From contig NZ_UPHU01000001.1 of the NCBI RefSeq assembly GCF_900566075.1, positions 1,674,001 to 1,738,000 of the forward strand: a stretch of DNA of 64,000 nucleotides. Reading direction: 5' to 3'. The notes below the pieces were generated by a model. The model was not told the origin of the DNA, searched no databases, and saw nothing but the letters and a program-made list of their open reading frames with translations. The DNA comes from Mycobacterium pseudokansasii (GTDB taxonomy: Bacteria > Actinomycetota > Actinomycetes > Mycobacteriales > Mycobacteriaceae). Both the position numbers and the translations under genes were made by a program. The stretch's first letter is position 1. Each line of letters opens with the position of its first letter. Shown here in pieces: positions 27,221-36,121 of this stretch.

Positions 27221-28078
27221 ATGAACGGACGATCGCCAGTGGTATTGGTTACCGGCGTTTCCTCGGGAATCGGGCTCGCCGTGGCGAACGCTTTCGCGGC
27301 GAAGGGTTTTGAGGTCTTCGGCACGAGTCGCAACCCGAGTGGAACGCAACCGATACCCGGGGTGGAACTGGTGCAGTTGGATGTCACCGACGCCGCGTCG
27401 GTCAGCGCGGCCGTCGCCTCGGTGATCCGGCGGGCCGGTCGCATCGACATCCTGGTCAACAATGCCGGCATAGGGATCATCGGTGCCGCGGAAGAGAGCT
27501 CGGTGACCCAGGCGCAGCAGCTCTTCGACACCAACTTCTTCGGCCTGGTGCGGCTGACTCGTGAGGTGCTGCCGCATCTGCGCGCGCAGGGCGGCGGCCG
27601 CATCATCAACATCGGCTCGGTGTTGGGTTTGTTGCCCGCGCCCTACGCCGCGCTCTACTCGGCTTCGAAGCATGCCGTCGAGGGGTACTCCGGGTCCCTG
27701 GATCATGAAACCCGGGAATTCGGCGTGCGGGTGTCAGTCGTCGAACCCGGTTTCACCAAGACGTCGTTCGGCGCCAATGCGTTCGACGCCGATTCACTGA
27801 TAGACAGTTACGTGGCCGCTCGCGAGAACGCCCGACGCGTCATCACCGAGGGAGTGCACCACGGGGATGATCCCGCGGTGGTGGCTCGGGCCGTCCTCAA
27901 GGCGGCGACCAGCCGAAGGCCGAAGGTGCGCTATCCGGCCGGCAACCTGGCGCGCGGACTGTCGCTGCTGCGCAAGTTCGCCCCGGAAGCGCTGATGGAC
28001 AAGGGAATTCGCAAAGCGAACAAGGTGACGTCGACATCGAAACCGGTCGCCAGCCGGTTACCCAGCGCAGTGGGGTAG
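27221..28078 (+). CDS. short-chain dehydrogenase/reductase
   Basis: 285-aa SDR from the ATG at 27221, which follows AGGAG (27211-27215) by five bases. Cofactor loop TGVSSGIG, NNAGIG, catalytic Ser in NIGSVLG and YSASK. The C-terminus resembles oxidoreductases acting on steroid or fatty-acyl alcohols. It is divergent from and probably repressed by the TetR at 26541. Confidence 0.9.
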   Translation: MNGRSPVVLVTGVSSGIGLAVANAFAAKGFEVFGTSRNPSGTQPIPGVELVQLDVTDAASVSAAVASVIRRAGRIDILVNNAGIGIIGAAEESSVTQAQQLFDTNFFGLVRLTREVLPHLRAQGGGRIINIGSVLGLLPAPYAALYSASKHAVEGYSGSLDHETREFGVRVSVVEPGFTKTSFGANAFDADSLIDSYVAARENARRVITEGVHHGDDPAVVARAVLKAATSRRPKVRYPAGNLARGLSLLRKFAPEALMDKGIRKANKVTSTSKPVASRLPSAVG

Positions 28079-28167
28079 GTAAGTACCTCATCCGCGCCGG
28101 CCGCCCGCATGAGCGGCGTGCGAGGCTGGCGCTGGTCGCGCCCGGACATCGGTAATACGCTCAGTCG

Positions 28168-28311
28168 GTGCCGGCTACGCGCTATGTCGACTTGCATGGT
28201 GTGCCAGGCATCTGGCAACTCCTGGCGGTGGTTGCCAGGCGGACGCCGTGGATCCTGCGCGGCGCGTGCCGCATTGTTCCGCCCACCTGCCGAAGGCCAT
28301 CGCGTAAATAA
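28168..28311 (+). other. short ORF in intergenic region, uncertain
   Basis: A GTG-started ORF of 47 codons (PATRYVDLHGVPGIWQLL, then a basic helix) between the SDR and the LLM gene. TAATAC at 28153-28158 could be a -10 element, but no ribosome-binding site is present. It may be a gene relic or chance. The rest of the 248-bp gap shows nothing. Confidence 0.2.
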
Positions 28312-28326
28312 CGATTAGGAGGAAGC

Positions 28327-29157
28327 ATGCGGTTCGGTGTGCTCACATTCGTCACCGACGAGGGCATTGGCCCGGCACAGCTGGGGGCGGCCTTGGAACA
28401 GCGCGGATTCGAGTCGCTGTTTCTTGCCGAACACACCCATATCCCGGTCGACACGCGCAGCCCCTACCCGGCTGGTGGCCCGATTCCGCACAAGTACTAC
28501 CGGACGTTGGATCCGTTCGTGGCGTTGGCCGCGACCGCGGTTGCCACCGAGACGCTGGTTTTGGGCACCGGCATCGCGTTGGTTCCGGAGCGCGATCCGA
28601 TCCTGACAGCCAAAGAGGTTGCCTCACTGGACCTGGTGTCGCAGGGGCGGTTTCGCTTCGGCGTCGGCGTGGGCTGGCTGCGCGAAGAAGTCGCCAACCA
28701 CGGTGTCGATCCGGCGGTGCGCGGACGGGTGACCGATGAGCGGCTGCGCGCGATAATCGAGATCTGGACGCAGGAGAAAGCCGAATTCCATGGGAAATAC
28801 GTCGATTTCGACCCGCTTTACTGCTGGCCGAAGCCGGTGACGAAGCCCTATCCGCCGCTGTATGTCGGCGGTGGGCCGGCGAACTTCACCCGCATCGCCG
28901 AGCTGAAAGCCGGTTGGATCGCGATCAGCCCATCATCGGAGCAACTGTCGCGCCCGCTGGAGCGGCTGCGCGCGCTGGCCGGCAGCGAGGTACCGGTGAC
29001 CGTCTGCCACTGGGGCGACCCGACGGCCACAGATCTCGAAGGCTACGGGCCGTTGGGGGTCGAGCGGGTTTTGGTGGACCTGCCCACCGAGCCATACGAC
29101 CCGACGCTTCGACATCTGGACAAGCTGGCGACCGAACTCGGCCGCCTCAGCGCGTAG
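28327..29157 (+). CDS. F420-dependent LLM-class oxidoreductase
   Basis: 276-aa luciferase-like enzyme of the TIGR03619-like type. Motifs: HTHIPVDTRSPYPAGGPIP, GTGIALVPERDPI, FRFGVGVGWLREEVANHGVDP. A strong AGGAGG site precedes the ATG. The last 225 bp are overlapped antisense by the HAB-type gene. The pairing of LLM and HAB mutase matches a gene order I remember from M. tuberculosis (Rv3079c-Rv3078). Confidence 0.87.
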   Translation: MRFGVLTFVTDEGIGPAQLGAALEQRGFESLFLAEHTHIPVDTRSPYPAGGPIPHKYYRTLDPFVALAATAVATETLVLGTGIALVPERDPILTAKEVASLDLVSQGRFRFGVGVGWLREEVANHGVDPAVRGRVTDERLRAIIEIWTQEKAEFHGKYVDFDPLYCWPKPVTKPYPPLYVGGGPANFTRIAELKAGWIAISPSSEQLSRPLERLRALAGSEVPVTVCHWGDPTATDLEGYGPLGVERVLVDLPTEPYDPTLRHLDKLATELGRLSA

Positions 29158-29580
29158 TGCGCCGACGCCGTCGCGGCATCGCAGCCCGACGATGATCACG
29201 ACGACGCCGGCCACGATGGCCGCCGCAAGTGACAGGAACAGGAAAGTCACGACGCCTTCCTGTGCCGCGGAGGCCTGGTGGCTGCCCGCCGCGATCGGCG
29301 CGAGTCTGTGCCCCGCGCCCCATGCGGCCGCCAGCAGCGGTGCCAACCAGTTCGCGTAGGCGGCATATGCGATCAACACGACCACGGTGACCTGCCATGC
29401 CTGAGGCAGGTGCAGGTGCGGCCAGAGCAGGCCGAGCAGCACCAGGAACATGCCGTTGAGGACGGCTTCGAGGTGGCTGGACAACGCCATCCGGGGGTTC
29501 TTCACCACCGGCCCAGCGAATCCGGTGAGCAGACCGATCAGGAACAGCACCAGCCCGAGGGTGAACAGCAATGTCTGCAT
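28933..29580 (-). CDS. hydroxylaminobenzene mutase-like membrane protein, C-terminal extension
   Basis: 215-aa reading frame whose first 140 residues or so form a four-helix membrane protein of the HAB mutase type (FLIGLLTGFAGPVVKNPRMALSSHLEAVLNGMFL), which rearranges hydroxylaminobenzene to aminophenol; the physiological role in mycobacteria is unclear. The final 75 residues are Arg/Gln-rich, read antisense to the LLM gene and look non-native. A one-base shift near GLRCRD would give a stop at 29147-29149, just inside the end of the LLM gene. The natural end is therefore probably near 29150 and has been lost by frameshift. Confidence 0.65.
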   Translation of the reverse strand: MQTLLFTLGLVLFLIGLLTGFAGPVVKNPRMALSSHLEAVLNGMFLVLLGLLWPHLHLPQAWQVTVVVLIAYAAYANWLAPLLAAAWGAGHRLAPIAAGSHQASAAQEGVVTFLFLSLAAAIVAGVVVIIVGLRCRDGVGALRAEAAEFGRQLVQMSKRRVVWLGGQVHQNPLDPQRPVAFEICGRRVAPVADGHRYLAAGQRAQPLQRARQLLR

Positions 29581-29662
29581 AGCAAAACCCTATCGACGCG
29601 CGGCTGTTCGTAACAGGTTGGCGGAGACCGGCGTGATCGCGGTGCGGCGGTTAGAGTCGGGC

Positions 29663-30043
29663 GTGGCTCTCCACCTGACCGCCGAACTTCAGGCGAACTA
29701 TCAGCGCTTCATCGAGCGGGTGCGCGCGACCCGAGAAGTTTGGGTGCTGCTAGGCCCCGATCTGCGGGGAGCGTGGGTGCACTCGAATGACTACGTGACC
29801 GAAGACGACGAGCCGGTCTGCGTACATCTGGTCTACTCCACCGCGGCCTATGCGCGCCGGCACGCGACGGGGGAGTGGGCGGGTATGGAACCGGTTTCGT
29901 TGACCCTCGACGAGTTCATCGACGGGCCGCTGAGGGGCATGCATGAGGGCGGTGACTTGTTGGGACCCGATTTCAATGCCGACCTCGCCGGGCTTGAAAT
30001 CGAGCCCATCGATTTGGCCAAGGCGCTGCTCGGGGAGCCGTGA
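29663..30043 (+). CDS. DUF2750 family protein
   Basis: 126-aa soluble protein from the GTG at 29663. It has the DUF2750 look: an N-terminal helix with NYQRFIERVRATREVWVLLG, then ALYxx-like strand segments and a C-terminal VSLTLDEFIDGPLRGM. Family function is unknown; members are often linked to immunity or stress loci. The open frame upstream is antisense to the HAB gene and excluded. Convergent with the sulfatase. Confidence 0.65.
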   Translation: MALHLTAELQANYQRFIERVRATREVWVLLGPDLRGAWVHSNDYVTEDDEPVCVHLVYSTAAYARRHATGEWAGMEPVSLTLDEFIDGPLRGMHEGGDLLGPDFNADLAGLEIEPIDLAKALLGEP

Positions 30044-30065
30044 GCGCGCGGCAGCGCCGTCCGGA

Positions 30066-31874
30066 CTACCTGAATCTCCCCAGCACTCGACGTACCACAC
30101 CGCCGGACGGGTCGGCCGGCGGCTGACGCTCGGCATACGGCCACGGCTGATTGCGTTCCGGCACCGACACCGCCCGTTGCTGCTTGAGCTGCATCCGCAG
30201 ATGTTGGCGCAGCTCGTGCAGGTCAGGGTCGGTCCATCGGTTGTGGGCCTCGATGGGGTCGGTGGTCAGGTCGTAGAGCTCCCACTGGTCGTCGACCGGA
30301 TCGGTGCGGTACGCCTCGCCGCCGATGCCGTTGCCGGCGAGGTGACGCACGCCCGGTTCGGTCCAGGTGGCCGGGTCGTCGAAGGTGCGTACCAGTTTCC
30401 ACAGGTGCCCGGCGCCGCCGACGGCGTCGGAGTCGTCGACGCGCCCGACGAGCCCCTCGAAGTTGGAGGCCACGTGCGCGGGCACCTTGATCCGCAGCGG
30501 CGCTGGCGGATTCACGGTTCGGCCCAGTTGCCGGGCAAACGCCGACGCGCCGGTGTCGCCTTCGAGCACGTTGTCACGCGTCATCAGGTAGACGGCCCGG
30601 GACTGATCGGCGGGTCCGCCGTCGACAACCGGCATCAGGTTGCGGCCGGGAAGGGGGTGCACCTCGGTGAACGACTCGGCGAGTTGCGCGGCCGCGACGT
30701 CGACGTCGACCCCCGCCGCGCCGAGCAGCGTGGGCACCAGGTCGATGTGCGATGTCGGCGCCGAAACGGTGCGCGCCGTCGTCGCGCCGGCGCCGATGCG
30801 GGCGATCACGAACGGCACCCGGGTGGCCTCGTCGTACAGGTTGAACCACTTCTGGTGAAGTCCGCCGTGAGCGCCCAGCAGGTCGCCGTGATCGGCGGTG
30901 CGCACCAGAACTGCATTGTCCGAGCCGCCCTCGGTGACTGCTCGGCGCACCCGGTCGATCGGCCCCTCGACCTCGGCGTGCAGCCGGTAGTAGAGGTCGC
31001 GGTAGCGCTGCGCGTTGCGTCCATAGTTGCGTTTGACCACCCGCGCCGGACCGTAACCGGAGTAATAGGCCTCCCGGAACGCGATCTGGGCAGCCGGTTT
31101 TGCCCGCAGATCTTCGTCAGCGGTGGGCGCGGGGGGCACCGGCGGCGGGTCCAGCGGGGACGGCTTGAGCGGATTGCGTCGCACCCACGCCGGGAACAGC
31201 ACGATGTCGTGCGGGTTGACGAAGCTGGCCACCAGCAGGAACGGGCGCAGCGCCGCGGCGTCACCGGCGCGCCGGCGCGCGTAACGGTCGTTCAGCCAGG
31301 CGACCACCCGATCGGCGATCAGCGGGTCGCGGCGCAGACCGCAGTCGGACATGCCGGCCCCGTGCGGTTCGGGACCCACCCAACCGGAGAAACCGTAGGG
31401 GCCCAGCGGGTCGGCGTCGAGGTAGTGCTGCACCGCGGCCGGGTCGACGACGCCGTCGTCGTCATTGGTGGCCAGGGATCCGCCCGTCGCCGGGTCGTGC
31501 AGGTCGGCGTGCGAAATGTGCCACTTGCCGTCGTAGTGGGTGTCATAGCCGGCCGCGCGGAACCAGTTGCCCAGGGTCGGCACCTCGCCGGCGCGCAGCC
31601 AGCGCAGCCGCGAGTCGTCGAAGCGTTTGCCGATGCCGTCGGTCTGGGTGACCCCATGCAGGTCGGGGTAGTGACCGGTGAACATCGTGGGGCGGCTGGG
31701 CACGCAGGCCAGCGAGCCGGTGTAGTGGCGCGTGAAATTCACCCCGTGCTCGTCGAACCAGCGGCGTCCGGTCAGGGTGCGCTGCCGCCAGGCCAGGATG
31801 TCGGCCGACTCGTAGGGCGGTACCGCGCGCTCCTCGTCGGTCATCACGATGACGATGTCGGGGCGATCAGACAT
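30066..31874 (-). CDS. type I sulfatase
   Basis: 602-aa alkaline-phosphatase-fold sulfatase. The N-terminal metal-binding IVIVMTDEER and the sulfatase signature SLACVPSRPTMFTG (CxPSR) are clear; the Cys is converted to formylglycine. Downstream VRTADHGDLLGAHGG supplies further metal ligands. No signal peptide, so cytoplasmic. It overlaps the SRPBCC gene by eight bases and ends the SDR-P450-SRPBCC-sulfatase run, suggesting action on a sulfated lipid or sterol-like substrate; that is inference. Confidence 0.88.
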   Translation of the reverse strand: MSDRPDIVIVMTDEERAVPPYESADILAWRQRTLTGRRWFDEHGVNFTRHYTGSLACVPSRPTMFTGHYPDLHGVTQTDGIGKRFDDSRLRWLRAGEVPTLGNWFRAAGYDTHYDGKWHISHADLHDPATGGSLATNDDDGVVDPAAVQHYLDADPLGPYGFSGWVGPEPHGAGMSDCGLRRDPLIADRVVAWLNDRYARRRAGDAAALRPFLLVASFVNPHDIVLFPAWVRRNPLKPSPLDPPPVPPAPTADEDLRAKPAAQIAFREAYYSGYGPARVVKRNYGRNAQRYRDLYYRLHAEVEGPIDRVRRAVTEGGSDNAVLVRTADHGDLLGAHGGLHQKWFNLYDEATRVPFVIARIGAGATTARTVSAPTSHIDLVPTLLGAAGVDVDVAAAQLAESFTEVHPLPGRNLMPVVDGGPADQSRAVYLMTRDNVLEGDTGASAFARQLGRTVNPPAPLRIKVPAHVASNFEGLVGRVDDSDAVGGAGHLWKLVRTFDDPATWTEPGVRHLAGNGIGGEAYRTDPVDDQWELYDLTTDPIEAHNRWTDPDLHELRQHLRMQLKQQRAVSVPERNQPWPYAERQPPADPSGGVVRRVLGRFR

Positions 31875-32343
31875 GCGTGTTCTCCAATCGGTGTGCCAGC
31901 CCGGCCAGCATCGCCTCGGACTGCTTGGCCAGGACGCGCAGCGCGACCCATTCCGCCATCCGTGCCGGCTTGCCGTCGCCGACCTCGACCGTGCTGGTCA
32001 GGCTCACCACTGTGGCGGCGCCGCCCGGGCCGCTGGGCCGCAGCGTCCAGCAATTGGCGACCTTGCGTAGCCGCGGCGGCAGGCCCTCGATGTCGTAGGC
32101 CAGTCTGGTGGGTGGCTCGAACTCGGTGATGCGTTCCACCAGCGCGTTGCTGCCCACCTGCACCCGGCGGGTGGTGCCCACGGGCCCGCCGCCCGGGCCG
32201 TGGTTCAACACACACGAATGGTCGACGCCGCCGGCCCACGAACTCAGGGCGCCGAAGTCGGCCAGGATGTCCCAAATCGCCTGCGGCTCGGCCGTTATGG
32301 TCCGGCTGCGACTGATGCCTGCCACTCCGCCATCCAACACCAT
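31867..32343 (-). CDS. SRPBCC (START-like) protein
   Basis: 158-aa polyketide-cyclase/START-like protein from the ATG at 32343: ISRSRTITAEPQAIWDILADFGALSSWAGGVDHS is the typical first strand and helix, followed by the long C-terminal helix (AEWVALRVLAKQSEAMLAGL). These proteins bind hydrophobic ligands in a cavity. Its last bases overlap the sulfatase start, so translation is coupled. The much longer open frame upstream is antisense noise over the P450. Confidence 0.75.
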   Translation of the reverse strand: MVLDGGVAGISRSRTITAEPQAIWDILADFGALSSWAGGVDHSCVLNHGPGGGPVGTTRRVQVGSNALVERITEFEPPTRLAYDIEGLPPRLRKVANCWTLRPSGPGGAATVVSLTSTVEVGDGKPARMAEWVALRVLAKQSEAMLAGLAHRLENTHV

Positions 32344-32393
32344 CGCGGGCCAAGGCTTTTCATGCGGTTGACGCAGACCCGGTTCGTGCGGGC

Positions 32394-33584
32394 TCAGGGT
32401 AGCAGGATGCGCAGCCGCTCCCAGCCGCGAACCGTGGAGGTCGGCGCGAGCTTGAGGCTGTCGTAGTCGATGTCCCATTCGGGCCAGCGGTTGAGTAATT
32501 CGTCGAGGGCGACCCGGCCTTCCAGGCGTGCCAGGTTGGCGCCGAGGCAGTAGTGCACCCCCTTGCCGAACGTGAGGTGGGAGATGTTGTCGCGGCGGAT
32601 GTTGAACGTGTCGGGATCCTGGTAGCGCAACGGGTCTCGGTTGGCGGCGCCGAAGAGCAGCAGGATGGCGCTGTGGGCGGGCACGGTGGTGTCGTAGCAC
32701 GCGAAGTCGCGGAGGGTGTAGCGCGCGACATGGGGTCCGGTGGGCTCGTAGCGCAACGTCTCGTCGACGGTGCGGGTCAACAGCGACCGGTCGTGCGCGA
32801 CGTCGCGGCGCCGGTCGGGATGCTCGGCGAGCACCTTGGCCAGCCAGCCGATCAGCCGGCCGGTGGTTTCGTTGCCGGCGCCGGCGACGACCTGGGTGTA
32901 GTGCAGCACCTCGGTGCGGGTGAGCTTTCTTGTCACGCCGTGCTCGTCTTCGAACTCGACGTTGAGCAGCGCGGTCATCAGGTCGTCGGAGGGGTTCTTG
33001 GCGCGCCAATCGATGTAGTCGGCGTAGATGCTGCCGTCGGCGATCTTGCCCGGATTGGCCACCCTCATCGGCGTGCCGGGTTTGGTGCGCAGGTTCGCGT
33101 CGTTGGCGTCGCGCACGCTGACCTGGTCGCTCTCCGGGATGCCCAGCAGCATGCCGATGACGCGCATCGGCATCATCGAAGCGAGGTTGGCGATGATGTC
33201 GAAGCCGTCCGAGCCGACCAGCGGATCCAGGCAGCGAACGCAGTACGCCCGGATCTGGTCTTCGAGCTCGGCCATCCGGCGCGGGGTGAAGACCCGCGAC
33301 ATGACGCCGCGCAGCCTCGTGTGTGCCGGCGGGTCCTGGAACATCATCACGCCGGGGGGCATGTCGAACTTGGACTGGATCAGTTCGAGGATGTCGCTTC
33401 GGCTGTTGGAGAAAGTCTCCCAATCCGACAGCGCCTTCTCGACGTCGGAGTGCCGTGACAGCGCCCAGAAGTTGTAGCGCTCGTTGTAGTAGAGCGGCGC
33501 CTCGTCGCGCAGGCGGGCGTAGGTGGGGTAGGGGTCGGCGGCGATGCTGACGTCGTAGGGGTCGTAGTAGAGCCCGGTTCTCAT
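32394..33584 (-). CDS. cytochrome P450
   Basis: 396-aa P450 with I-helix GAGNETT, ExxR in DETLRYEPTG and heme loop FGKGVHYCLGANLARLE. N-terminus LYYDPYDVSIAADPYPTYARLRDEAPLYYNERYNFWALS parallels the P450 at 11648, so they are related families. It starts 10 bp after the SDR gene and is followed 50 bp later by the SRPBCC gene; one operon. Substrate unknown. Confidence 0.93.
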   Translation of the reverse strand: MRTGLYYDPYDVSIAADPYPTYARLRDEAPLYYNERYNFWALSRHSDVEKALSDWETFSNSRSDILELIQSKFDMPPGVMMFQDPPAHTRLRGVMSRVFTPRRMAELEDQIRAYCVRCLDPLVGSDGFDIIANLASMMPMRVIGMLLGIPESDQVSVRDANDANLRTKPGTPMRVANPGKIADGSIYADYIDWRAKNPSDDLMTALLNVEFEDEHGVTRKLTRTEVLHYTQVVAGAGNETTGRLIGWLAKVLAEHPDRRRDVAHDRSLLTRTVDETLRYEPTGPHVARYTLRDFACYDTTVPAHSAILLLFGAANRDPLRYQDPDTFNIRRDNISHLTFGKGVHYCLGANLARLEGRVALDELLNRWPEWDIDYDSLKLAPTSTVRGWERLRILLP

Positions 33585-33594
33585 GTGCTGGTCC

Positions 33595-34421
33595 TTACTT
33601 CAGGCAGCTGCCGGCATCGACGGGCAGCGCGACGCCGGTGATGTATCGCGACTCGTCGGAGGCCAGGAAGAGCACCGCATTGCTGATGTCCTCGGCTGTC
33701 ACCCACGGGATCGGCAGGATGTGAAAGGTCTGGCAGATCGGGGCAAAGTCGTCGAGGCCCGGATTTTCGAGGTCGGGCCGGAACAGGCGAAAAGTGTTGT
33801 CGTTGATCAGCAACGGCGTGTTCACGTGTGTCGGGTGCACCGAGTTGACGCGGATGTTGCGCGGACCCAGCTCGACGGCGAAGGACCGCATCAGGCCGAC
33901 AACCCCGTGTTTGGCGGCCACATAGTGCCCGGTGTGGGGATATGCCTTGAGCCCGGCGACCGAGCTGGTCAAGATGATTGATGCGCCCGAATCCAAATGG
34001 GGCACTGCGGCTTTCACCGACTTCCAGACGCCGCTGAGGTTGATGTCGATCATTGCTGCCACAGGTCTTCGTCCATGCGGTCCAGCCGGACTCCCACGGT
34101 GCCGATGCCGGCGTTGGCGACGACGATGTCCAGCCGGCCGAGTTGCTCGACCCCGCCGTCGACGGCGGCTTTGAGCGAGCCGTAATCGCGGACGTCGACT
34201 TCGGCGGTGACGATCCGCCGGTCCAGAGCTTTGACGAGGTCGGCCGTCTCCGCGAGGTCTTCGGGCGTCGCCGGTGGTGCCGCCGAGTTCTCGATCGGTT
34301 GGCAGATGTCGACCGCGATGATGTCGGCGCCTTCCTGCGCAAGCCGCACGGCGTGACTGCGGCCCTGGCCGCGGGCCGCGCCGGTGATAACCGCGACCTT
34401 GTCGTCGACTCGGCCGGCCAT
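33595..34421 (-). pseudogene. SDR, split by one-base deletion
   Basis: Short-chain dehydrogenase of the type with an inserted loop seen in mycofactocin-associated SDRs (AVITGAARGQGRSHA, then VDICQPI and a long insertion). The first part (34421-34050) runs to DRMDEDLWQQ and stops. The second part continues one frame over with MIDINLSGVWKSV, SSVAGLKAYPHTGHYVAAKHG (Ser and YxxxK) to LPVDAGSCLK at 33595. CAGCAATG in place of an expected CAGCAGATG shows the lost base near 34052. A GTG in the second frame could restart translation, but the split removes the Rossmann part. Either a real lesion or a read error. First gene of the P450 operon. Confidence 0.8.
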
Positions 34422-34437
34422 CGCTCCTCCTCGTTGA

Positions 34438-34450
34438 GTAACGTTGTTAC
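34438..34450. promoter_or_regulatory. TetR operator, site A
   Basis: GTAAC-GTT-GTTAC, a perfect 5-bp inverted repeat, 16 bp upstream of the SDR start in the divergent gap. It shares the half-site GTAAC with site B. Confidence 0.65.
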
Positions 34451-34460
34451 ACCCGGTACG

Positions 34461-34473
34461 GTAACGACGTTAC
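34461..34473. promoter_or_regulatory. TetR operator, site B
   Basis: GTAACG-A-CGTTAC, a perfect 6-bp inverted repeat, 23 bp centre to centre from site A and 15 bp before the TetR GTG. Together they are likely the binding region of the TetR at 34489 controlling the SDR-P450-SRPBCC-sulfatase operon. Confidence 0.7.
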
Positions 34474-34488
34474 TGAGCGAGGGCAAGG

Positions 34489-35091
34489 GTGGTGTTGGTG
34501 ACCGGCGACCCGGAAAGCCCGCACGACCGCAACCTTGATCCCATCCTGGAAGTGGTCGTCGACATCCTGGAGACCGCAGGCTACGACGCCGTCCAGCTGC
34601 GGGAGGTAGCTCGGCGCGCGCGGACCTCACTGGCCACCATCTACAAGCGGTATCCGACTCGAGACGCGCTGATCCTGGCGGCGCTGGAGCGCTGGATGGA
34701 CGAGAACCGCTACGCCGGTTTGGCCACGCAGCAACCTCGCCCGGACGAATCCATCTACGACGGCCTGCTGCGCGTGTTCCGGACGATTTTCGAACCCTGG
34801 GAGCGTCACCCGGACATGCTGCGGGCCTATTACCGTGCGCGGTCCGCCCCCGGCGGTCAGCAGCTGGTGAGCCGGGGTCTGGACGCCGTCGTGCCCGCCG
34901 CGATGGCCGTGCTCGGCGAGGCCGACCCCGACCTCGTCGCAGATCTGCCCCCGATCGTGTCCAACCTGGCCTACGGCCTGGTGGCGCGATTCACCGCCGG
35001 CGAAATCGCCATCACCGAGATCTTGCCGACCCTGGACCGCGCCCTGTTCCGGCTGACGGCGGGCCACGAACGTCGTGGTTCGCGCCGCTGA
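34489..35091 (+). CDS. TetR-family regulator
   Basis: 200-aa TetR protein. HTH: VQLREVARRARTSLATIYKRYPTRDALILAAL. The C-terminal half (RYAGLATQQP, LLRVFRTIFEPWERHPDMLRAYYRAR) resembles the KstR-related group of lipid or sterol regulators. It is divergent from the SDR/P450 operon with two palindromes between. GTG start at 34489 after GAGGGCAAGGG. Confidence 0.85.
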   Translation: MVLVTGDPESPHDRNLDPILEVVVDILETAGYDAVQLREVARRARTSLATIYKRYPTRDALILAALERWMDENRYAGLATQQPRPDESIYDGLLRVFRTIFEPWERHPDMLRAYYRARSAPGGQQLVSRGLDAVVPAAMAVLGEADPDLVADLPPIVSNLAYGLVARFTAGEIAITEILPTLDRALFRLTAGHERRGSRR

Positions 35092-35172
35092 GGCGGGTCA
35101 GCCGGACGGCTCATTTCGCGATGAGGCTACGGTTTAGGCAGGTTTACGGAACCGCGCTACACACCCACGGAA

Positions 35173-36114
35173 ATGATGATGACCACTGAACACGCAATGT
35201 ATGAGCAGGTCGACGGCACCGCTACGGATCCCGATGACATCGGTTCACGCATCGATCCCGTTCTCGCCCGAAGCTGGCTGTTGGTCAACGGCGCGCACGC
35301 CGAGCGATTCCAGTCCGCGGCGCACTCTCGTGCCGACATCGTCGTCCTTGACATCGAGGATGCCGTGGCGCCCAAAGACAAGCCCACCGCCCGCGACAAT
35401 GTGGTGCGGTGGCTGGGCGCCGGAAACGGCGACTGGGTTCGCATCAACGGCTTCGGCACCCCGTGGTGGGCGGATGACATAGCCGCGCTGGCCGGCACGT
35501 CGATCGGCGGCGTGATGCTGGCGATGGTGGAATCGGTGGACCATGTCACCGAGACCGCGCTGCGACTGCCGAATGTGCCGATCGTGGCGCTCGTCGAAAC
35601 GGCGCGGGGCCTGGAGCGCATCACCGAGATCGCCGCGGCAAAGGGCACCTTCCGGCTGGCCTTCGGCATCGGCGATTTCCGCCGCGACACCGGTTTCGGC
35701 GAGGAACCGACCACCTTGGCCTACGCCCGGTCACGGTTCACCATCGCCGCCAAGGCGGCCAACCTGCCCAGTGCCATCGACGGGCCGACCATCGGTACCA
35801 ACCCGCTCAAGCTCATCGAGGCCACGGCGGTCTCCGTCGAATTCGGCATGACCGGCAAGATCTGTCTCTCGCCCGAACAATGCGCCGTGGTAAACGAGGG
35901 ATTGTCGCCGTCGCAAGACGAAATCGGCTGGGCCAAAGAGTTTTTCGCCGAGTTCCAGCGCGACGGCGGAGAGATCCGCAATGGCTCCGACCTGCCGCGC
36001 ATTGCGCGGGCCACCAAGATCCTCGACCTGGCCCGCGCCTACGGCATCGAAGTCTCGGAGTTCGAGGACGAACGGGTTCACATGCCCGCCCCGACGGACA
36101 CCTATCACTATTAG
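35173..36114 (+). CDS. HpcH/HpaI (CitE-like) lyase
   Basis: 313-aa TIM-barrel lyase of the CitE superfamily. ADIVVLDIEDAVAPKDKPTARDN carries the metal-binding acidic residues; RINGFGTPWWADDI, ALVETARGLERI and FGIGDFRRDTG follow in order. It probably cleaves or forms a malyl-, citramalyl- or related CoA thioester; the exact substrate cannot be told. Three adjacent ATG codons leave the start uncertain by two residues. Convergent with the HNH gene, eight bases apart. Confidence 0.82.
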   Translation: MMMTTEHAMYEQVDGTATDPDDIGSRIDPVLARSWLLVNGAHAERFQSAAHSRADIVVLDIEDAVAPKDKPTARDNVVRWLGAGNGDWVRINGFGTPWWADDIAALAGTSIGGVMLAMVESVDHVTETALRLPNVPIVALVETARGLERITEIAAAKGTFRLAFGIGDFRRDTGFGEEPTTLAYARSRFTIAAKAANLPSAIDGPTIGTNPLKLIEATAVSVEFGMTGKICLSPEQCAVVNEGLSPSQDEIGWAKEFFAEFQRDGGEIRNGSDLPRIARATKILDLARAYGIEVSEFEDERVHMPAPTDTYHY

Positions 36115-36121
36115 GCGCCTG

